Below are positions 16,011-26,600 of a stretch of 64,000 bases of DNA, piece after piece. Origin of the DNA: Candidatus Protochlamydia naegleriophila (GTDB taxonomy: Bacteria > Chlamydiota > Chlamydiia > Chlamydiales > Parachlamydiaceae); contig NZ_LN879502.1 of NCBI RefSeq assembly GCF_001499655.1, positions 1,736,001-1,800,000 on the forward strand, in the 5' to 3' direction. Positions within the stretch are counted from its first letter, which is position 1; each line of letters begins with the position of its first letter. The notes beneath the pieces were generated by a model. It made no database searches and was not told the origin of the DNA. It saw only the letters and a program-made list of their open reading frames with translations. A program made the translations under genes and the position numbers.

Positions 16011-17750
16011 TTAACATCCAACAACAGTTGGACGCCTGCATTCTTGGTGAATTTGATCTAAAAATTCTTCCAATTTTACTGATTCACTTTTTCCCGGCCG
16101 CTGAATTGACCGAACAGTCACAATTTTTCGCTTCACTTCCTGATCTCCTACAATGAAGAGATAAGGGATTTTTTCTTTTTCAGCTGTATGAATTTTTTCG
16201 CCCAGCTTTGTCGTTCGAAGATCCACCTTAACACGTAAGCCTTGCTCTTTGCAACGAGCTTCAATTTCTCTTACATAGGAGTGGCTAACCTCTCCTATCG
16301 CTAGGATCCTTACTTGTTCAGGTGCTAACCAAAAAGGAAAGATTCCTTCTCCTTGCTCGACCAACAAAGCGATCATGCGTTCTAGCGGCCCCAAAATCTG
16401 CCTAACGAGAATAGCTGGCAATGTTTTTGGACTTTCCCCCGCCTTTACGCTACCCTTGTCAGTATCTATCCCATGGGTGACGATTGTTAAAGCAGGACCA
16501 GCCCATTCACGCCCCATTCCATCGGCCAATTTCAATTCCAAACGAGGACCTTCGAGATTATCATCTTCCAAAAGCTCTTCTTGAAGAGGATAAAGAAGAG
16601 ATTGACCTTGAACGGCTTGCCTCATCCAGTTAAGCGTTTGCCTCTCTTGCCTAAACTTAAGAGTTTTTTGCCTCGAAGCAACGAAATACCAATGAGCCTC
16701 AAAACCAAAGATTCTAATGATTTGTTCAATGAATTGCAAGGAAGAAATGAATTCTTGAGAAAGTTGTTCTCTTAAACAAAAAACTGTCGTTTGGTCAACC
16801 AGCTGACAAACCGAATCTAAAAGTCCCTCTGTTAAAGCAGATTCCTTTCTTTGATAAATCGGCGCCCATTCAAAATGCCGCACCGGCAATTCTTCTAAAC
16901 TAACCTTAAGCGCCTCAAACAAGCGAATACTCTGCAGAAGACGAGAAGGACTAACCCCATACAAATCTAGCTTATACTCAAAGGGCTCTAAAGCACAAGG
17001 AAAAGCCTTCATCCGTTCATGACGGACAACCAAAGGCGTGCCAACCTTTTCAACCCTCTCTCTTTTGGAAAGCTCGTTCTCTAACCATTCTTGTAGAAGA
17101 TCTGTAACTAAAGTACCCTTGGGATGCCATAGACACTCAATTTCACTCAAACTCTGCGAATAACTAAATAAATTAAGATCGACCCCAAACTTGCGATGAT
17201 CTTTTCTTTTAAAATAAACTTCGTAAAGCTTTAAGAATTGCTTCAACTCCTTAGCATAAAAAAACGAGGTTCCACAAATACGGGTGACGGCAAAAGATTC
17301 ACCCTCAATTTCTTGCTGCCTTGTCGACACATCCAACAACTTAACACTGCCGATTTCATCGGTCGAACCAATCATTGGAGCTGGACAGACACCATAAAAC
17401 TGATCGAGCTGCATAAGTTCGATGATATTCTGCTCGCTATCCCCCGCCAATTCAGCCAAAAAAGGTTGATGGTGATGCTCGAACAGCGATTGGGCATTCT
17501 CACGCATAATGCTCAATGCCTGAACCGGGCAAGCGTCTTTTATCAAAGTACGCAAATTAACCTCGATTAAGGATAACATTCCTTCATCGACAACCTGCTC
17601 GAAAATAAAATCGTAATAAAACCCATAAGAGATGAGCCCCCCACCAACCAAGTAGGCTTGCGGGAACAACTTAGCAACGGTAAACCCCAGCAGCTCAGCC
17701 GCTGAACGTCTTTTAATTTTTAAATCGGATGATGAATGAAGAAAAGGCAT
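16011..17750 (-). CDS. ThrRS-like protein, degenerate (probable pseudoenzyme)
   Basis: It occupies the thrS position upstream of infC and is ThrRS-like over its 579 residues, but the TGS domain is missing and key residues are changed. In the editing domain the H-x3-H pair becomes E19 and F23 (SAAELLGF). The zinc ligands are lost: the MNCPGH motif reads YGVSPS, the histidine of QDDAHIFC is Thr in VDQTTVFC, and the histidine before motif 3 is Val (LVRQILGPLERM). Motif 2 Arg residues are also not evident. The anticodon-binding domain is well kept (FPFWLAPEQV, EKIPYLFIVGDQEVKRK). The frame is intact, so selection seems to maintain it. The open frame reaches 17810 but that end overlaps a tRNA gene; I use the ATG at 17750. 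A regulatory or tRNA-binding role is inference; a functional thrS is expected elsewhere. Confidence 0.8.
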   Translation of the reverse strand: MPFLHSSSDLKIKRRSAAELLGFTVAKLFPQAYLVGGGLISYGFYYDFIFEQVVDEGMLSLIEVNLRTLIKDACPVQALSIMRENAQSLFEHHHQPFLAELAGDSEQNIIELMQLDQFYGVCPAPMIGSTDEIGSVKLLDVSTRQQEIEGESFAVTRICGTSFFYAKELKQFLKLYEVYFKRKDHRKFGVDLNLFSYSQSLSEIECLWHPKGTLVTDLLQEWLENELSKRERVEKVGTPLVVRHERMKAFPCALEPFEYKLDLYGVSPSRLLQSIRLFEALKVSLEELPVRHFEWAPIYQRKESALTEGLLDSVCQLVDQTTVFCLREQLSQEFISSLQFIEQIIRIFGFEAHWYFVASRQKTLKFRQERQTLNWMRQAVQGQSLLYPLQEELLEDDNLEGPRLELKLADGMGREWAGPALTIVTHGIDTDKGSVKAGESPKTLPAILVRQILGPLERMIALLVEQGEGIFPFWLAPEQVRILAIGEVSHSYVREIEARCKEQGLRVKVDLRTTKLGEKIHTAEKEKIPYLFIVGDQEVKRKIVTVRSIQRPGKSESVKLEEFLDQIHQECRRPTVVGC

Positions 17751-17768
17751 ATATGAATTTAAATGAGA

Positions 17769-17842
17769 TGAGATATAGCTGACTCGAACAGCTGACCTCC
17801 ACGATGTCAACGTGGCGCTCTAACCAACTGAGCTAATATCTC
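17769..17842 (-). tRNA. tRNA-Val (anticodon GAC)
   Basis: On the minus strand the sequence folds as a cloverleaf: acceptor GAGATAT with ATATCTC, D stem GCTC with GAGC, anticodon stem CCACG with CGTGG around loop TTGACAT (anticodon GAC), variable loop AGGTC, T stem AGCTG with CAGCT around TTCGAGT, and discriminator A. CCA is not encoded. It reads GUC and GUU codons. It lies 18 bases upstream of the ThrRS-like start, so the two may share a transcript. Confidence 0.95.
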
Positions 17843-18074
17843 ATCGAGTGAAGCAAAACTATACAAGAAAGACAGAGATTATTGCAATACTAAAAATGTG
17901 CACCTTAAAAAAACCGCTTAACCGAGCTAAAATAGACAACGTAAAAAACTGTCATTCAATCGGCTAAGATAATTTTCAATCATTAATAATAGTCTTTTAA
18001 AACACCTCATTTTAAAGCTTCGAAACAAGGATGAAAAGGATGAAATTGATATGCTATCATAATTGAGATCGCAA

Positions 18075-19907
18075 CTACTCTTTTCTTCCCTGAAAAAAGG
18101 CCTTGATGGCAGCAATATTAGCCATTGAAATCCCCTTTACCCCTTTAAGCTCCTCATCACTCGCAAGCTCCACTTTTTTCAAACTCCCAAAATGGGTCAG
18201 CAAAGCCTTACGTCTGGCCGGTCCAATTCCAGGAATATCATCCAAAGCACTGCGGAGCGTCGTTTTTGAGCGACGCTTGCGGTGGAAAGAAATCGCAACC
18301 CGATGAGCTTCATCCCGAATTTTTTGCAATAAGAACAAAACGGGAGAATTCGACTTCAAAACAATCGGATCTTTCTGCTCAGGCAGAAATACCTGCTCGG
18401 CAGTCATGCCTTTATCGTGCCGACCTTGCTCTTTAGCAAGCCCAATGATGTCGACTCCAGTTACATTCAGCTCTTCAAACACCTTAAGAGCTACGTTCAA
18501 TTGCCCTTTACCCCCATCGACGACGACGAGGTCAGGCAAATCATTCTCTTCTTTTGCCCTTCTATAGCGGCGCATGAGCACTTCCTGCATGGCAGCATAG
18601 TCATCAGGCTTGCTCCCAATTTTCAATCGATAGGTGCGATAGCGCTTACTATCTTTCAGGCCATTTGTAAATGCTACCATGGAAGAAACTGGCTCTGCCC
18701 CTGCAATATTAGAATTATCAAAGCACTCAATCCGGGTTGGATAGTTAGTCAGCGAAAAGCGCTCTTGCATTTCCAACAAGGTCTTTTCCCGCAAAGTCAC
18801 CTCATCTTTTTGCGTTTTAAACAAAGCCTCAGCATTTGTATAGGCCATCTCTAACAGAACCTTCTTTTCACCGCGCTGAGGAACATGTAGAGTCACTTTA
18901 TTTCCACGCCTCGAAGAAAGAATGTCTTCAACGGGCTGCTCATCACTCATTTTAACGGGCAGTAAAATGTCTGGCGGAATTTCACCCCTGCCGTCGTAGT
19001 GCTGCAAAAGAAAAGAGGCCAACAATTCATGATCCTCTTCGGCAATATGATTAAACTCAAAGTGGCGAGTACCGACCAATCGACCGCCCCGGAAAAGCAA
19101 GAGTGTCAGCACCACATCGTCCCCGTGGCGAAACAAACCAACCGCATCGGCATCGTGGCCCAAGGGCCGATCAACATACTGACTTTCAATCGTTTTTTCA
19201 ATATAGCGAATCGTTTTTAAAATCTGATCTGCTCTTTCAAATTCAAGCTCTTGCACATAGCGCCGCATTTCATCGTGCAGATCTTTTAAAACTTCTTTAT
19301 TTTGTCCACGCAAGAATTTGATCGTTCGATCTAAGTGCTGGTTGTAGTCATCTTTGGTGCATTGGGATCCACAAGGGCCCGCGCACCGCTTCATTTGATA
19401 AAGAAGGCATGGGCGAACACGGCGGGCAAACTCCTGATCGGAACATTGCCGCAAAGGAAAGAGTCGATTCAATAAGTCGAGCGTTTGGCGGGCTGCTTGA
19501 GCGCTGGTATAAGGCCCAAAGTATAACCCATCCGGCTCAGGCGATCCCTTATAGCGGACAAGCCGGACAGTCGGCCATTCATCCTTATGCGCAATTTTAA
19601 GAGCAATATAGCTTTTATCATCTTTGAGCAGCGCATTATAGCGCGGCTTATACTGTTTGATAAGATTACTTTCTAAGAGCAACGCTTCTTTTTCAGAGGT
19701 TACAACGATTGTTTCTATCAGAATGATTTTAGCAACTAAAAAAGGTATCATCAACCTGCCATCGCGGCCTGGCACAAAATACTGTTTTACCCTTTGGCGT
19801 AGATTTTTTGCCTTTCCCACATATAAAACATCACCTTGCTCATCCTTCATTAAATAAACTCCAGGCAGGGTGGGAAATAGATCGATTTTTTTAGGATCGT
19901 AGGACAT
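18075..19907 (-). CDS. uvrC: UvrABC excinuclease subunit C
   Basis: The nuclease subunit of nucleotide excision repair, 610 residues, full length. In order: GIY-YIG domain (LPGVYLMKDEQGDVLYVGKA, residues 13-95), the Cys-containing linker FPLRQCSDQEF to CLLYQMKRCAGPC, the UVR coiled coil that meets UvrB (LHDEMRRYVQELEFERADQI), the RNase H-like nuclease domain (IECFDNSNIAGAEPVSSMV, DLVVVDGGKGQLNVAL) and two C-terminal HhH motifs (LDDIPGIGPARRKALLTHFG and LKGVKGISMANIAAIKAF). UvrA and UvrB are not in the window. Confidence 0.97.
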   Translation of the reverse strand: MSYDPKKIDLFPTLPGVYLMKDEQGDVLYVGKAKNLRQRVKQYFVPGRDGRLMIPFLVAKIILIETIVVTSEKEALLLESNLIKQYKPRYNALLKDDKSYIALKIAHKDEWPTVRLVRYKGSPEPDGLYFGPYTSAQAARQTLDLLNRLFPLRQCSDQEFARRVRPCLLYQMKRCAGPCGSQCTKDDYNQHLDRTIKFLRGQNKEVLKDLHDEMRRYVQELEFERADQILKTIRYIEKTIESQYVDRPLGHDADAVGLFRHGDDVVLTLLLFRGGRLVGTRHFEFNHIAEEDHELLASFLLQHYDGRGEIPPDILLPVKMSDEQPVEDILSSRRGNKVTLHVPQRGEKKVLLEMAYTNAEALFKTQKDEVTLREKTLLEMQERFSLTNYPTRIECFDNSNIAGAEPVSSMVAFTNGLKDSKRYRTYRLKIGSKPDDYAAMQEVLMRRYRRAKEENDLPDLVVVDGGKGQLNVALKVFEELNVTGVDIIGLAKEQGRHDKGMTAEQVFLPEQKDPIVLKSNSPVLFLLQKIRDEAHRVAISFHRKRRSKTTLRSALDDIPGIGPARRKALLTHFGSLKKVELASDEELKGVKGISMANIAAIKAFFQGRKE

Positions 19908-19918
19908 AAAAAAAGACC

Positions 19919-20359
19919 TTAAAAGGAATGATCTTGCTTAATCTTTTGACAAAACTGTTGAAAATTAACAGCTAAATTATGCCAGCACTTTGCAAGATTC
20001 TTACGCAGTCTTGTCTCCTCCACTATGCGTAAAATCGTCTTTGCTTCTGCTTTGGCAACCTTAGAAGCGAGTTGAATTAAATTAGAACTAATGACATCAA
20101 CCCAGCTCTTAAACTGGCGGCCATTGATGTTAACAGCAGACAGGGCATTATTGATTCGAGGTAATCTTTCCGAAGCCAGCCCTTGTGTAATGAGCCTGCG
20201 CCTTTCTTGAACTGTTAAAGATTTAGAAACAGGCGCAAACTCTTCCTCTTCCTCTTCAATCTGATTAATATCAGCTTCAGAAGAAAAAGCCGGCTCATGC
20301 TCAGTGTAAGAAGTGATTTTTTCAGTCCCTCTTGCTATCGGGACAAATCCTGGATTCAT
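19919..20359 (-). CDS. Hypothetical protein
   Basis: I do not recognise this protein of about 146 residues. It has an acidic run near residue 35 (IEEEEEEF), then a mostly helical, Lys/Arg-rich C-terminal half. I place the start at ATG 20359; a TTG at 20365 is the alternative. AGGAG lies upstream of both. It precedes uvrC by 11 bases on the same strand and is probably co-transcribed with it. Confidence 0.6.
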   Translation of the reverse strand: MNPGFVPIARGTEKITSYTEHEPAFSSEADINQIEEEEEEFAPVSKSLTVQERRRLITQGLASERLPRINNALSAVNINGRQFKSWVDVISSNLIQLASKVAKAEAKTILRIVEETRLRKNLAKCWHNLAVNFQQFCQKIKQDHSF

Positions 20360-20546
20360 TTGCAACTCGCTCCTAGCAATAATAAATTTTTTTGCTAGCT
20401 TCTCTCTTAAGCTTAAATGAAACCCTCCAAATCAAGGATTACAAGAAGCAAATTGTAGCATTTTGATCAAATGCAAAAACCTACCATTGCAGGGAGTCAT
20501 AATTTCTGCAATTCCCAAATTTATGCTACTCTACATTAATAGTTTA

Positions 20547-20577
20547 TCACCCTAAAGGATTAGTTTCAATAGGGTGA
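20547..20577 (-). terminator. Hairpin after rlmN
   Basis: TCACCCTA (20547-20554) pairs perfectly with TAGGGTGA (20570-20577) around a 15-base loop, 26 bases beyond the rlmN stop on the minus strand. It is followed by TAAACTATT on that strand, only weakly T-rich. Confidence 0.5.
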
Positions 20578-20603
20578 CCTTAAATGCATAAATTGAGCCT
20601 GCC

Positions 20604-21671
20604 TTATTCGTTCTCCGCTAACATTGGCAATCCACTCTTTGCCTGCTTTTCTTGCAGAGCAAGCTGTCCGCAAGCAGCCCCAATATCATCCCCTTTCGTA
20701 TAACGGCAGGTATTGACGATATGCGATCCAAACAATACACTGCGGAACTGCTTAATCACTTTTTTCTCGGGGCGCTTTAATCTCAATCCTGGGACTGGAT
20801 TATACGGAATGAGATTGACTGTGCATTGCTTCCCTTTCAATAAATGTGCCAACTCATGCGCGTGATCGGGATGATCATTGATTCCAGCCAATAGAGTATA
20901 TTCAAATGTAATGTCCCGCTTTGTCTTTTGCGCATATTCATCCATCGCAGCCAAAATATCTTCTAATGGATACTTTCGAGCATAAGGAATGATCTTTTTG
21001 CGGATATGCTGATTTGGCGCATGCAAAGATAAAACTAAATTAACTTTCAAGCCCTCAAGCGATAAGCGCTTGATTCCCTCTACGACCCCGACTGTCGAAA
21101 CAGTGATGCGTCGTTGCGAAATATTGCAGAAATCGGGATGACTTAAAATGCGAATCGATGCAACGACAGACTCATAATTTTTTAGCGGCTCACCCATTCC
21201 CATGTAAACAACATGCGAAACCTTCTCCCCTTTAGACGCAAGCCACTTATTGATTTGCAGAATTTGTTCAACAATTTCAGTGGGTCTAAGATTTCTAAAA
21301 AAGCCTTGCTGCCCAGAAGCACAAAATGCACAACGCGCAGGACACCCTACTTGCGAAGAGACACAAACGGTTCTTCTCGGACCCGATAAAATTAAAACAG
21401 ATTCGACTAAACTTCCATCACGCAATCGCCACAAAAATTTAACTGTTTCTTGATCGCACGACTCGGTAAAACGAACCAACTCTAAAACTGGCAAACGAAT
21501 ATGCTTCGCGAGCTTTTCTCTCAAATCGCGACTCAAATTGGACATCTCATCCCAAGATAAAACCCCTTTCTGATAAATCCAATCCAAAATCTGCTTAGCG
21601 TGAAACTCTTTCTCGCCTTGAGCCTTTAACCATTGAGCCCAACCTTGATGATCTAAATCTGCATAATCCAT
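20604..21671 (-). CDS. rlmN: 23S rRNA (adenine2503-C2)-methyltransferase RlmN
   Basis: A radical SAM enzyme of 355 residues that methylates A2503 of 23S rRNA and A37 of some tRNAs. The cluster motif C-x3-C-x2-C is in GCPARCAFCASG, followed by YMGMGEPLKNYESV, ISTVGV-like ITVSTVGVVEGI, LSLHAPN, and ITFEYTLLAGIND. A C-terminal cysteine (NTCRYTKGDDIGAACGQL) is present as required for the transfer mechanism. The gene appears to stand alone. Confidence 0.96.
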   Translation of the reverse strand: MDYADLDHQGWAQWLKAQGEKEFHAKQILDWIYQKGVLSWDEMSNLSRDLREKLAKHIRLPVLELVRFTESCDQETVKFLWRLRDGSLVESVLILSGPRRTVCVSSQVGCPARCAFCASGQQGFFRNLRPTEIVEQILQINKWLASKGEKVSHVVYMGMGEPLKNYESVVASIRILSHPDFCNISQRRITVSTVGVVEGIKRLSLEGLKVNLVLSLHAPNQHIRKKIIPYARKYPLEDILAAMDEYAQKTKRDITFEYTLLAGINDHPDHAHELAHLLKGKQCTVNLIPYNPVPGLRLKRPEKKVIKQFRSVLFGSHIVNTCRYTKGDDIGAACGQLALQEKQAKSGLPMLAENE

Positions 21672-21865
21672 AAAAAAGCCATTTTGATAAAAATTTTAAT
21701 TTATTATAGGCTATTTAAACATATAAAGCCAGGTCTTTGCACGATTCAGTTTTTTTATTTAGTTTAAAAATTCAGGCTTCAAAATTATTTTCATTAAACA
21801 ACGCACTCTAATTACAAAAGGCAACTAGTAAGAGAGAAGCTACCCCATAATCAACACCCTCTAAC

Positions 21866-22356
21866 TCATTCAGTGGGGGAGGAGAAAAGAGCCAGTAAAA
21901 AAACTGCTTTAACTCGCATAGCCAGAGCATATAATAACTCTGCTTGGCTTTCAGCCTTTTCTCTGTTTCAGCTTATCGTTGGTCCAAATTGAGGCGTATT
22001 TTACGTGTTTTAACCGTTGCCCGATCGTACTACCAGCAACCCATTCGCCCACATAGGTTTCTTCATCGTGAAAAACAAGCATTCCTTTTCCCTCTGCGAC
22101 GTCATCCTTTCATTCAACCTTGCAGACCTTACCATCGACGTACGACATCTTTTCCACTTCCATGCCCTTGGTTATCTTTAAATTCACCCTCGTATTCGTC
22201 TCCATTAGCATAAAGAAACCACCCATCTCCCTCCGCCCATTTATGGACTCTCCTTCATGCAGACCATCTTCATCATTACAGCTTGCGAAGCAGGCAAGGA
22301 AACAGGATCCGAAGAAGAAAATCTGAAGGCTCGTGAGAAGGGGTTATATTATTCAT
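21866..22356 (-). pseudogene. Decayed MORN-repeat protein gene
   Basis: Read on the minus strand, a good ribosome binding site (AAAGGAAGGTGT) precedes ATG at 22356, giving MNNITPSHEPSDF before the frame breaks. Beyond several frameshifts MORN-like units appear: GDGWFLYANGDEYEGEFKDN followed by QGHGSGK, then in another frame YVDGKVCKVE, a TGA stop, and EGKGMLVFHDEETYVGEWVAG. The spacing of Y-x-G-E-[FW] and G-x-G matches 23-residue MORN repeats. The final part (AESQAELLYALAMRVKA) ends at about 21866. At least three frameshifts and one stop mean the gene is dead. Plus-strand open frames of 89 and 68 codons here are shadows. Parent function would have been a membrane- or host-associated repeat protein. 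Confidence 0.7.
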
Positions 22357-22550
22357 ACACCTTCCTTTAATTAATCTATCAACAAAAACATTTATTTAAT
22401 GATAAAAAAGCGCATTTAAAATAATAAATCAAATTATTTATTTACAAAAAAACTAAATCAACATTTCGTTTGCATTGGACATAGGAAGAATAAAGTAAGC
22501 TTTGATAAAGAAAGTGATAAACTCTTGCAAAGCGATAGAAATAGCGGGAG

Positions 22551-23381
22551 TTATTTACCGAGAAAAGCGACGCGAATGCGCCGAAGCCACAATTTTAAGA
22601 AGCGCCGCACATCTTTTTGGCGATAAAGCCATTTGAGCGTAGTCAATGTCCCAAAGTAGCGATGAAGAGTTTTACCTGTTTCCCAAAAATGTTGGATAAC
22701 CATAGGGCCGGTTACCCAGCGCAAATCATAATCAACAAAAGCCCGCCGAATCGGTAAGCAACGCCCGGTCGATTGCAGGCAAAAGCGGCACATGAAATCA
22801 AATGCCGCACGCATTTGAAAATCTGTGCGAAAAATCCCGATTTCACCAAAAAGTTCTTTTCTAAACCAGCATCCTTGCAAGCCAGTTGGTTGCTGTCCTC
22901 TTTTCAATAGATCAGTAGTCAATGAGCGAAATAAAAATTTCAACTCCGACCTTCCATCTCTCAAAAGTGTTCCACAGTAGACAATTTCCGGACTGTCATG
23001 GCTGCGCGCAGCTTGCATCATATCCAACAAAGTATGATGGTGGATGTAGAAATCACCTGGAAAAATGATGTTGATGTAGTCACCCTGCGCCATCAAAATG
23101 CCTTGGTTAATCATCTGATAGAGACGATAAGCAGGGACTGAACTCAAGGTGATGGATTTTTCATAGCTATACAAAATTTCGAGAGTTCGATCGGTAGAGC
23201 CGGCATCGATGGCCAAAATTTCAAGTTTCGGATAATTTTGCTGGAGGAGGCTTTCGATCGTTACGGCTAAATTTTGCGAGCAGTTAAACGTTGGAATAAT
23301 CACCGTGACAGATGGAAGAGAATACACCTCCATCTCGGCTGGATCACTCAAGTTCAAGGACAAAGGCGTTTGCTCGCTCAT
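22551..23381 (-). CDS. Family 2 glycosyltransferase
   Basis: The 276-residue protein has a GT-A fold: VTVIIPTFNCSQNLAVTIES, LQQNYPKLEILAIDAGSTDRTLEIL (nucleotide-sugar binding), and GDYINIIFPGDFYIHHHTLL in place of the DxD region (here PGDF). A LQGCWFRKELFGEIGIFRTDF segment corresponds to the acceptor region. No membrane helices are evident. It probably adds a sugar in surface polysaccharide or lipid synthesis; donor and acceptor are unknown. It is divergent from glyQS, sharing a 312-base upstream region. Confidence 0.85.
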   Translation of the reverse strand: MSEQTPLSLNLSDPAEMEVYSLPSVTVIIPTFNCSQNLAVTIESLLQQNYPKLEILAIDAGSTDRTLEILYSYEKSITLSSVPAYRLYQMINQGILMAQGDYINIIFPGDFYIHHHTLLDMMQAARSHDSPEIVYCGTLLRDGRSELKFLFRSLTTDLLKRGQQPTGLQGCWFRKELFGEIGIFRTDFQMRAAFDFMCRFCLQSTGRCLPIRRAFVDYDLRWVTGPMVIQHFWETGKTLHRYFGTLTTLKWLYRQKDVRRFLKLWLRRIRVAFLGK

Positions 23382-23693
23382 ATTTACATGTCAAATTATA
23401 AAATTCTTAAGGCGCTTATCATTTCCCAACTCTTGCAAGTTTGCAAGAGATTTCCAGGGAAAAATCTAAAAGCGAGGGTTTTGGGAAGTTCCACCTATTT
23501 TCTCTTATTCGGTCTATAACTACCTTTCTCTCATTGAGATAAAATCGGCTGCCTAGTAAACTTTTCTCGTACATAAAATACCGCTTATACGCACAGCATT
23601 TGAAGTTTTTAACGCCAGCGCCAATTCAACAATCATCCTCACACATTATTTAGATGCTTTGTGTATAATCCCAAGCTTATCGATAAATAGGGC
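23382..23693. other. Divergent upstream region, glycosyltransferase and glyQS
   Basis: There is no gene I can support in this 312-base gap. Its right end holds the probable glyQS promoter; the left end presumably carries the promoter of the glycosyltransferase gene. Confidence 0.5.
23641..23669 (+). promoter_or_regulatory. Probable promoter of glyQS
   Basis: A perfect TATAAT at 23664-23669 preceded by TG-rich GTG lies 25 bases before the glyQS start. The -35 position, 17 bases upstream, is weak (CACATT). This is the only good -10 box in the gap. Confidence 0.4.
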
Positions 23694-26600
23694 ATGCATA
23701 TGTTAACATTTCAGCAATTTTTGAGTACTTTAACGTCATTTTGGGAAAAACAGGGGTGTATTATCCATCAAGGCTACGATGTAGAAGTCGGCGCCGGAAC
23801 CTTTAACCCAGCCACATTCTTGCGCTGTTTAGGGCCAGAGCCTTACCGAGCAGCCTACATCGAACCTTGCAGACGTCCAACTGATGGCCGCTATGGAACG
23901 AATCCAAACCGCTTACAGCATTATTTTCAATACCAGGTTATTTTAAAACCTTCTCCACTCAACATTCAAGATCTCTATTTGCAGTCACTAGAAGCCTTGG
24001 GATTCAATTTAAAAGAACATGACATCCGCTTCGTTCACGATGACTGGGAATCTCCAACTTTAGGAGCCTGGGGCTTGGGCTGGGAAGTGTGGATGGATGG
24101 AATGGAAATCACGCAATTCACCTATTTTCAAGCCGTGGGCGGTGTAGAACTCAAGCCCATTACAGGTGAAATCACCTATGGGATCGAACGCCTGGCCATG
24201 TATCTTCAAAAGGTCAATAGCATTTTTGACTTAAAATGGAATGATCATCTGACCTATGGAGATGTCTATCATCGCAATGAAGTCGAATGGAGTCACTATA
24301 ATTTCGAAAAAGCCTCTACCCAGATGTGGCATCGCCATTTTGAAGACTATGAAAAAGAGGCGAAGCAATTAATCGCAGAACAACTCCCTATTCCAGCTTA
24401 CGATTTCGTCATGAAAGCTTCGCATGCTTTCAATCTCTTAGATGCAAGAGGAGTCATTTCAGTTACAGAGCGCACCGGCTATATTGCTCGCATACGTGAA
24501 CTGGCTCGGCAAGTCGCTGAAAGCTATATTCAAAGCCGCGAAGGACAGGGTTATCCTCTCTTGAAGCGTCAAAAGCAGGAAAATGATCTCTTACCACACA
24601 AGCTTTCACCAATGCCAGAAAGCCTGCTCAATGTCCATTCCGATGACACAGAAGACTTCCTCTTAGAAATTGGCTCTGAAGAATTGCCAGCCACCTTTGT
24701 CACCATAGGTGGGCAAAATATTGAAAAAGCCGTCCGCACCCTATTAGAAAAAGAAGAAATTGATTTTGAGCGCATCAGCGTCTATGCAACGCCAAGAAGA
24801 TTGGCTGTTTATGTCCACCAGTTAGCCAAAGGAAAACCTTCTCAATCGATAGAGAAAAAAGGCCCTCCACTAGATCAAGCCTATCATCCAAATGGCGAGA
24901 TCAAACCTGCAGGAGAGGGCTTTTTCCGCTCCTTAGGCCTTCCAGCCCCAACATTGAAAGCGATTCAACAGCAGAAAATTGGTGGTGTAGAGATCCGCTC
25001 CCTCAAAGGAATTTCCTATTTATTCGGAACTCTCTATCAAGAGGGAAGAGCTACAGCCGCTATCTTGGCAGAGCGTCTCCCGCAGCTCATTCTTGGACTA
25101 GACTTTCCTAAAAAAATGCGCTGGGCAGATTTAGATTTACTTTATGCTCGTCCTCTTCACTGGATTATAGCCCTCTTTGGAAGCGACGTCATTCCTATGC
25201 AAGTCGGCCCCCTTTCTTCTGGACGCACAACGTATGGACACAGACAATTAGCCCCCGGGCCTAATAACCTGGAAAATGCGCGTGACTATTTAAAGGTATT
25301 GCGTCAACAATCGGTCATGGCCGACCCAAATGAGCGCCAAGAATCGATTTTAGAACAATTAGCCGAACTAGAAGCAAAAAATGAAATTAAAATCATCGAA
25401 AGGGAAAGAGTCATTCCGCAGGTTTTGAATTTGGTCGAATGGCCCTATCTTACCCTATCAACCTTTCAATCTGGCTTCTTAAAGGCCCCTAAAGAGGTTT
25501 TAATTTCCGAGATGGTGGAGCACCAAAAGTACTTCCCAGTCGTCAATCCAGACGATTCTCTAAAAAATCTTTTTGTGATCACAGCCAATATCGTGCCAAC
25601 TGAGCAAATCCGCCAAGGAAACCAAAAAGTTATCTCTGCCCGTTTATCAGATGGTGTATTCCTTTATGAAGAAGACCTGAAAGTTAAACTCGAAGATTTT
25701 AATGAAAAACTCAAAAAAGTAACCTTCCAGAAAGAGCTCGGGACGGTCTATCAAAAAGTAGAACGGATCATCGCCCACGCCAAGGTTCTGCAAAAAATGC
25801 TTAACATCAGCACGCCCGCTCGAGTCGAGCGCGCCGCCTTGCTTTCCAAAGCAGACCTCGCCTCTAATATGGTCTACGAATTCCCTGAACTACAAGGGAC
25901 GATTGGACGCTACTACGCCTTGGCTCAAAAAGAAGAACCCGAAATAGCTCAAGCCATTGACGAGCAGTGGATGCCTCGCGGCGAAAATGCTCCCTTGCCG
26001 GAAAGTGAAACGGGAACGATCATTAGCTTGTCCGATAAACTCGACAATTTGATTGGCTGCTTTAGCGTAGGGCTCAAACCGACCTCGTCCTCTGATCCTT
26101 ATGCATTGCGTCGTCAAGTGCTTGGTATGATCAAAATGCTGATTAAAGGACACTATGCACTTCCGCTGAAAGAGTGCTTATTACAATGCATCGAACATTT
26201 CCCGGCAGAAATCGTGAAGGACAAAAAGCAAATCGTCGATGACCTCTTAGCCTTCATCACTAACCGCGTCAAAACAGTCTTTCAAGACTATGGATTTTAC
26301 AAGGACGAAATAGAAGCTAGCTTGGCTCATGGATGCCATGATATTTATGACACCTTTTGCCGCGTAAAAGCCTTACATGATTTCCGCCAACAGGCCAATA
26401 GCCAGTTCAGTTCTCTTTATGAGGTATACAAACGAGCTAAAGGACAATTAAATGGCCATAGAAGTGCGGTCATCTCCACGCAGTGGCTGTTGGAACCGGC
26501 AGAGCAAAAATTGAACTCTCTGCTCAACGTTCAGCAACAAGCTTTCAAAGAAGCGTTGTTCAAACGCGACTATAATCAAGCTTACGCTCTTATCGCAACA

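Noticed and set aside
17751-17810. Upstream extension of the ThrRS-like frame
   Set aside because: These codons overlap the tRNA-Val gene and encode residues outside the ThrRS fold.
21944-22326. Plus-strand open frames of 89 and 68 codons
   Set aside because: They lie opposite the MORN-like coding remnants and have Pro/Arg/Ser-rich, gene-unlike composition; the minus strand explains the coding signal.
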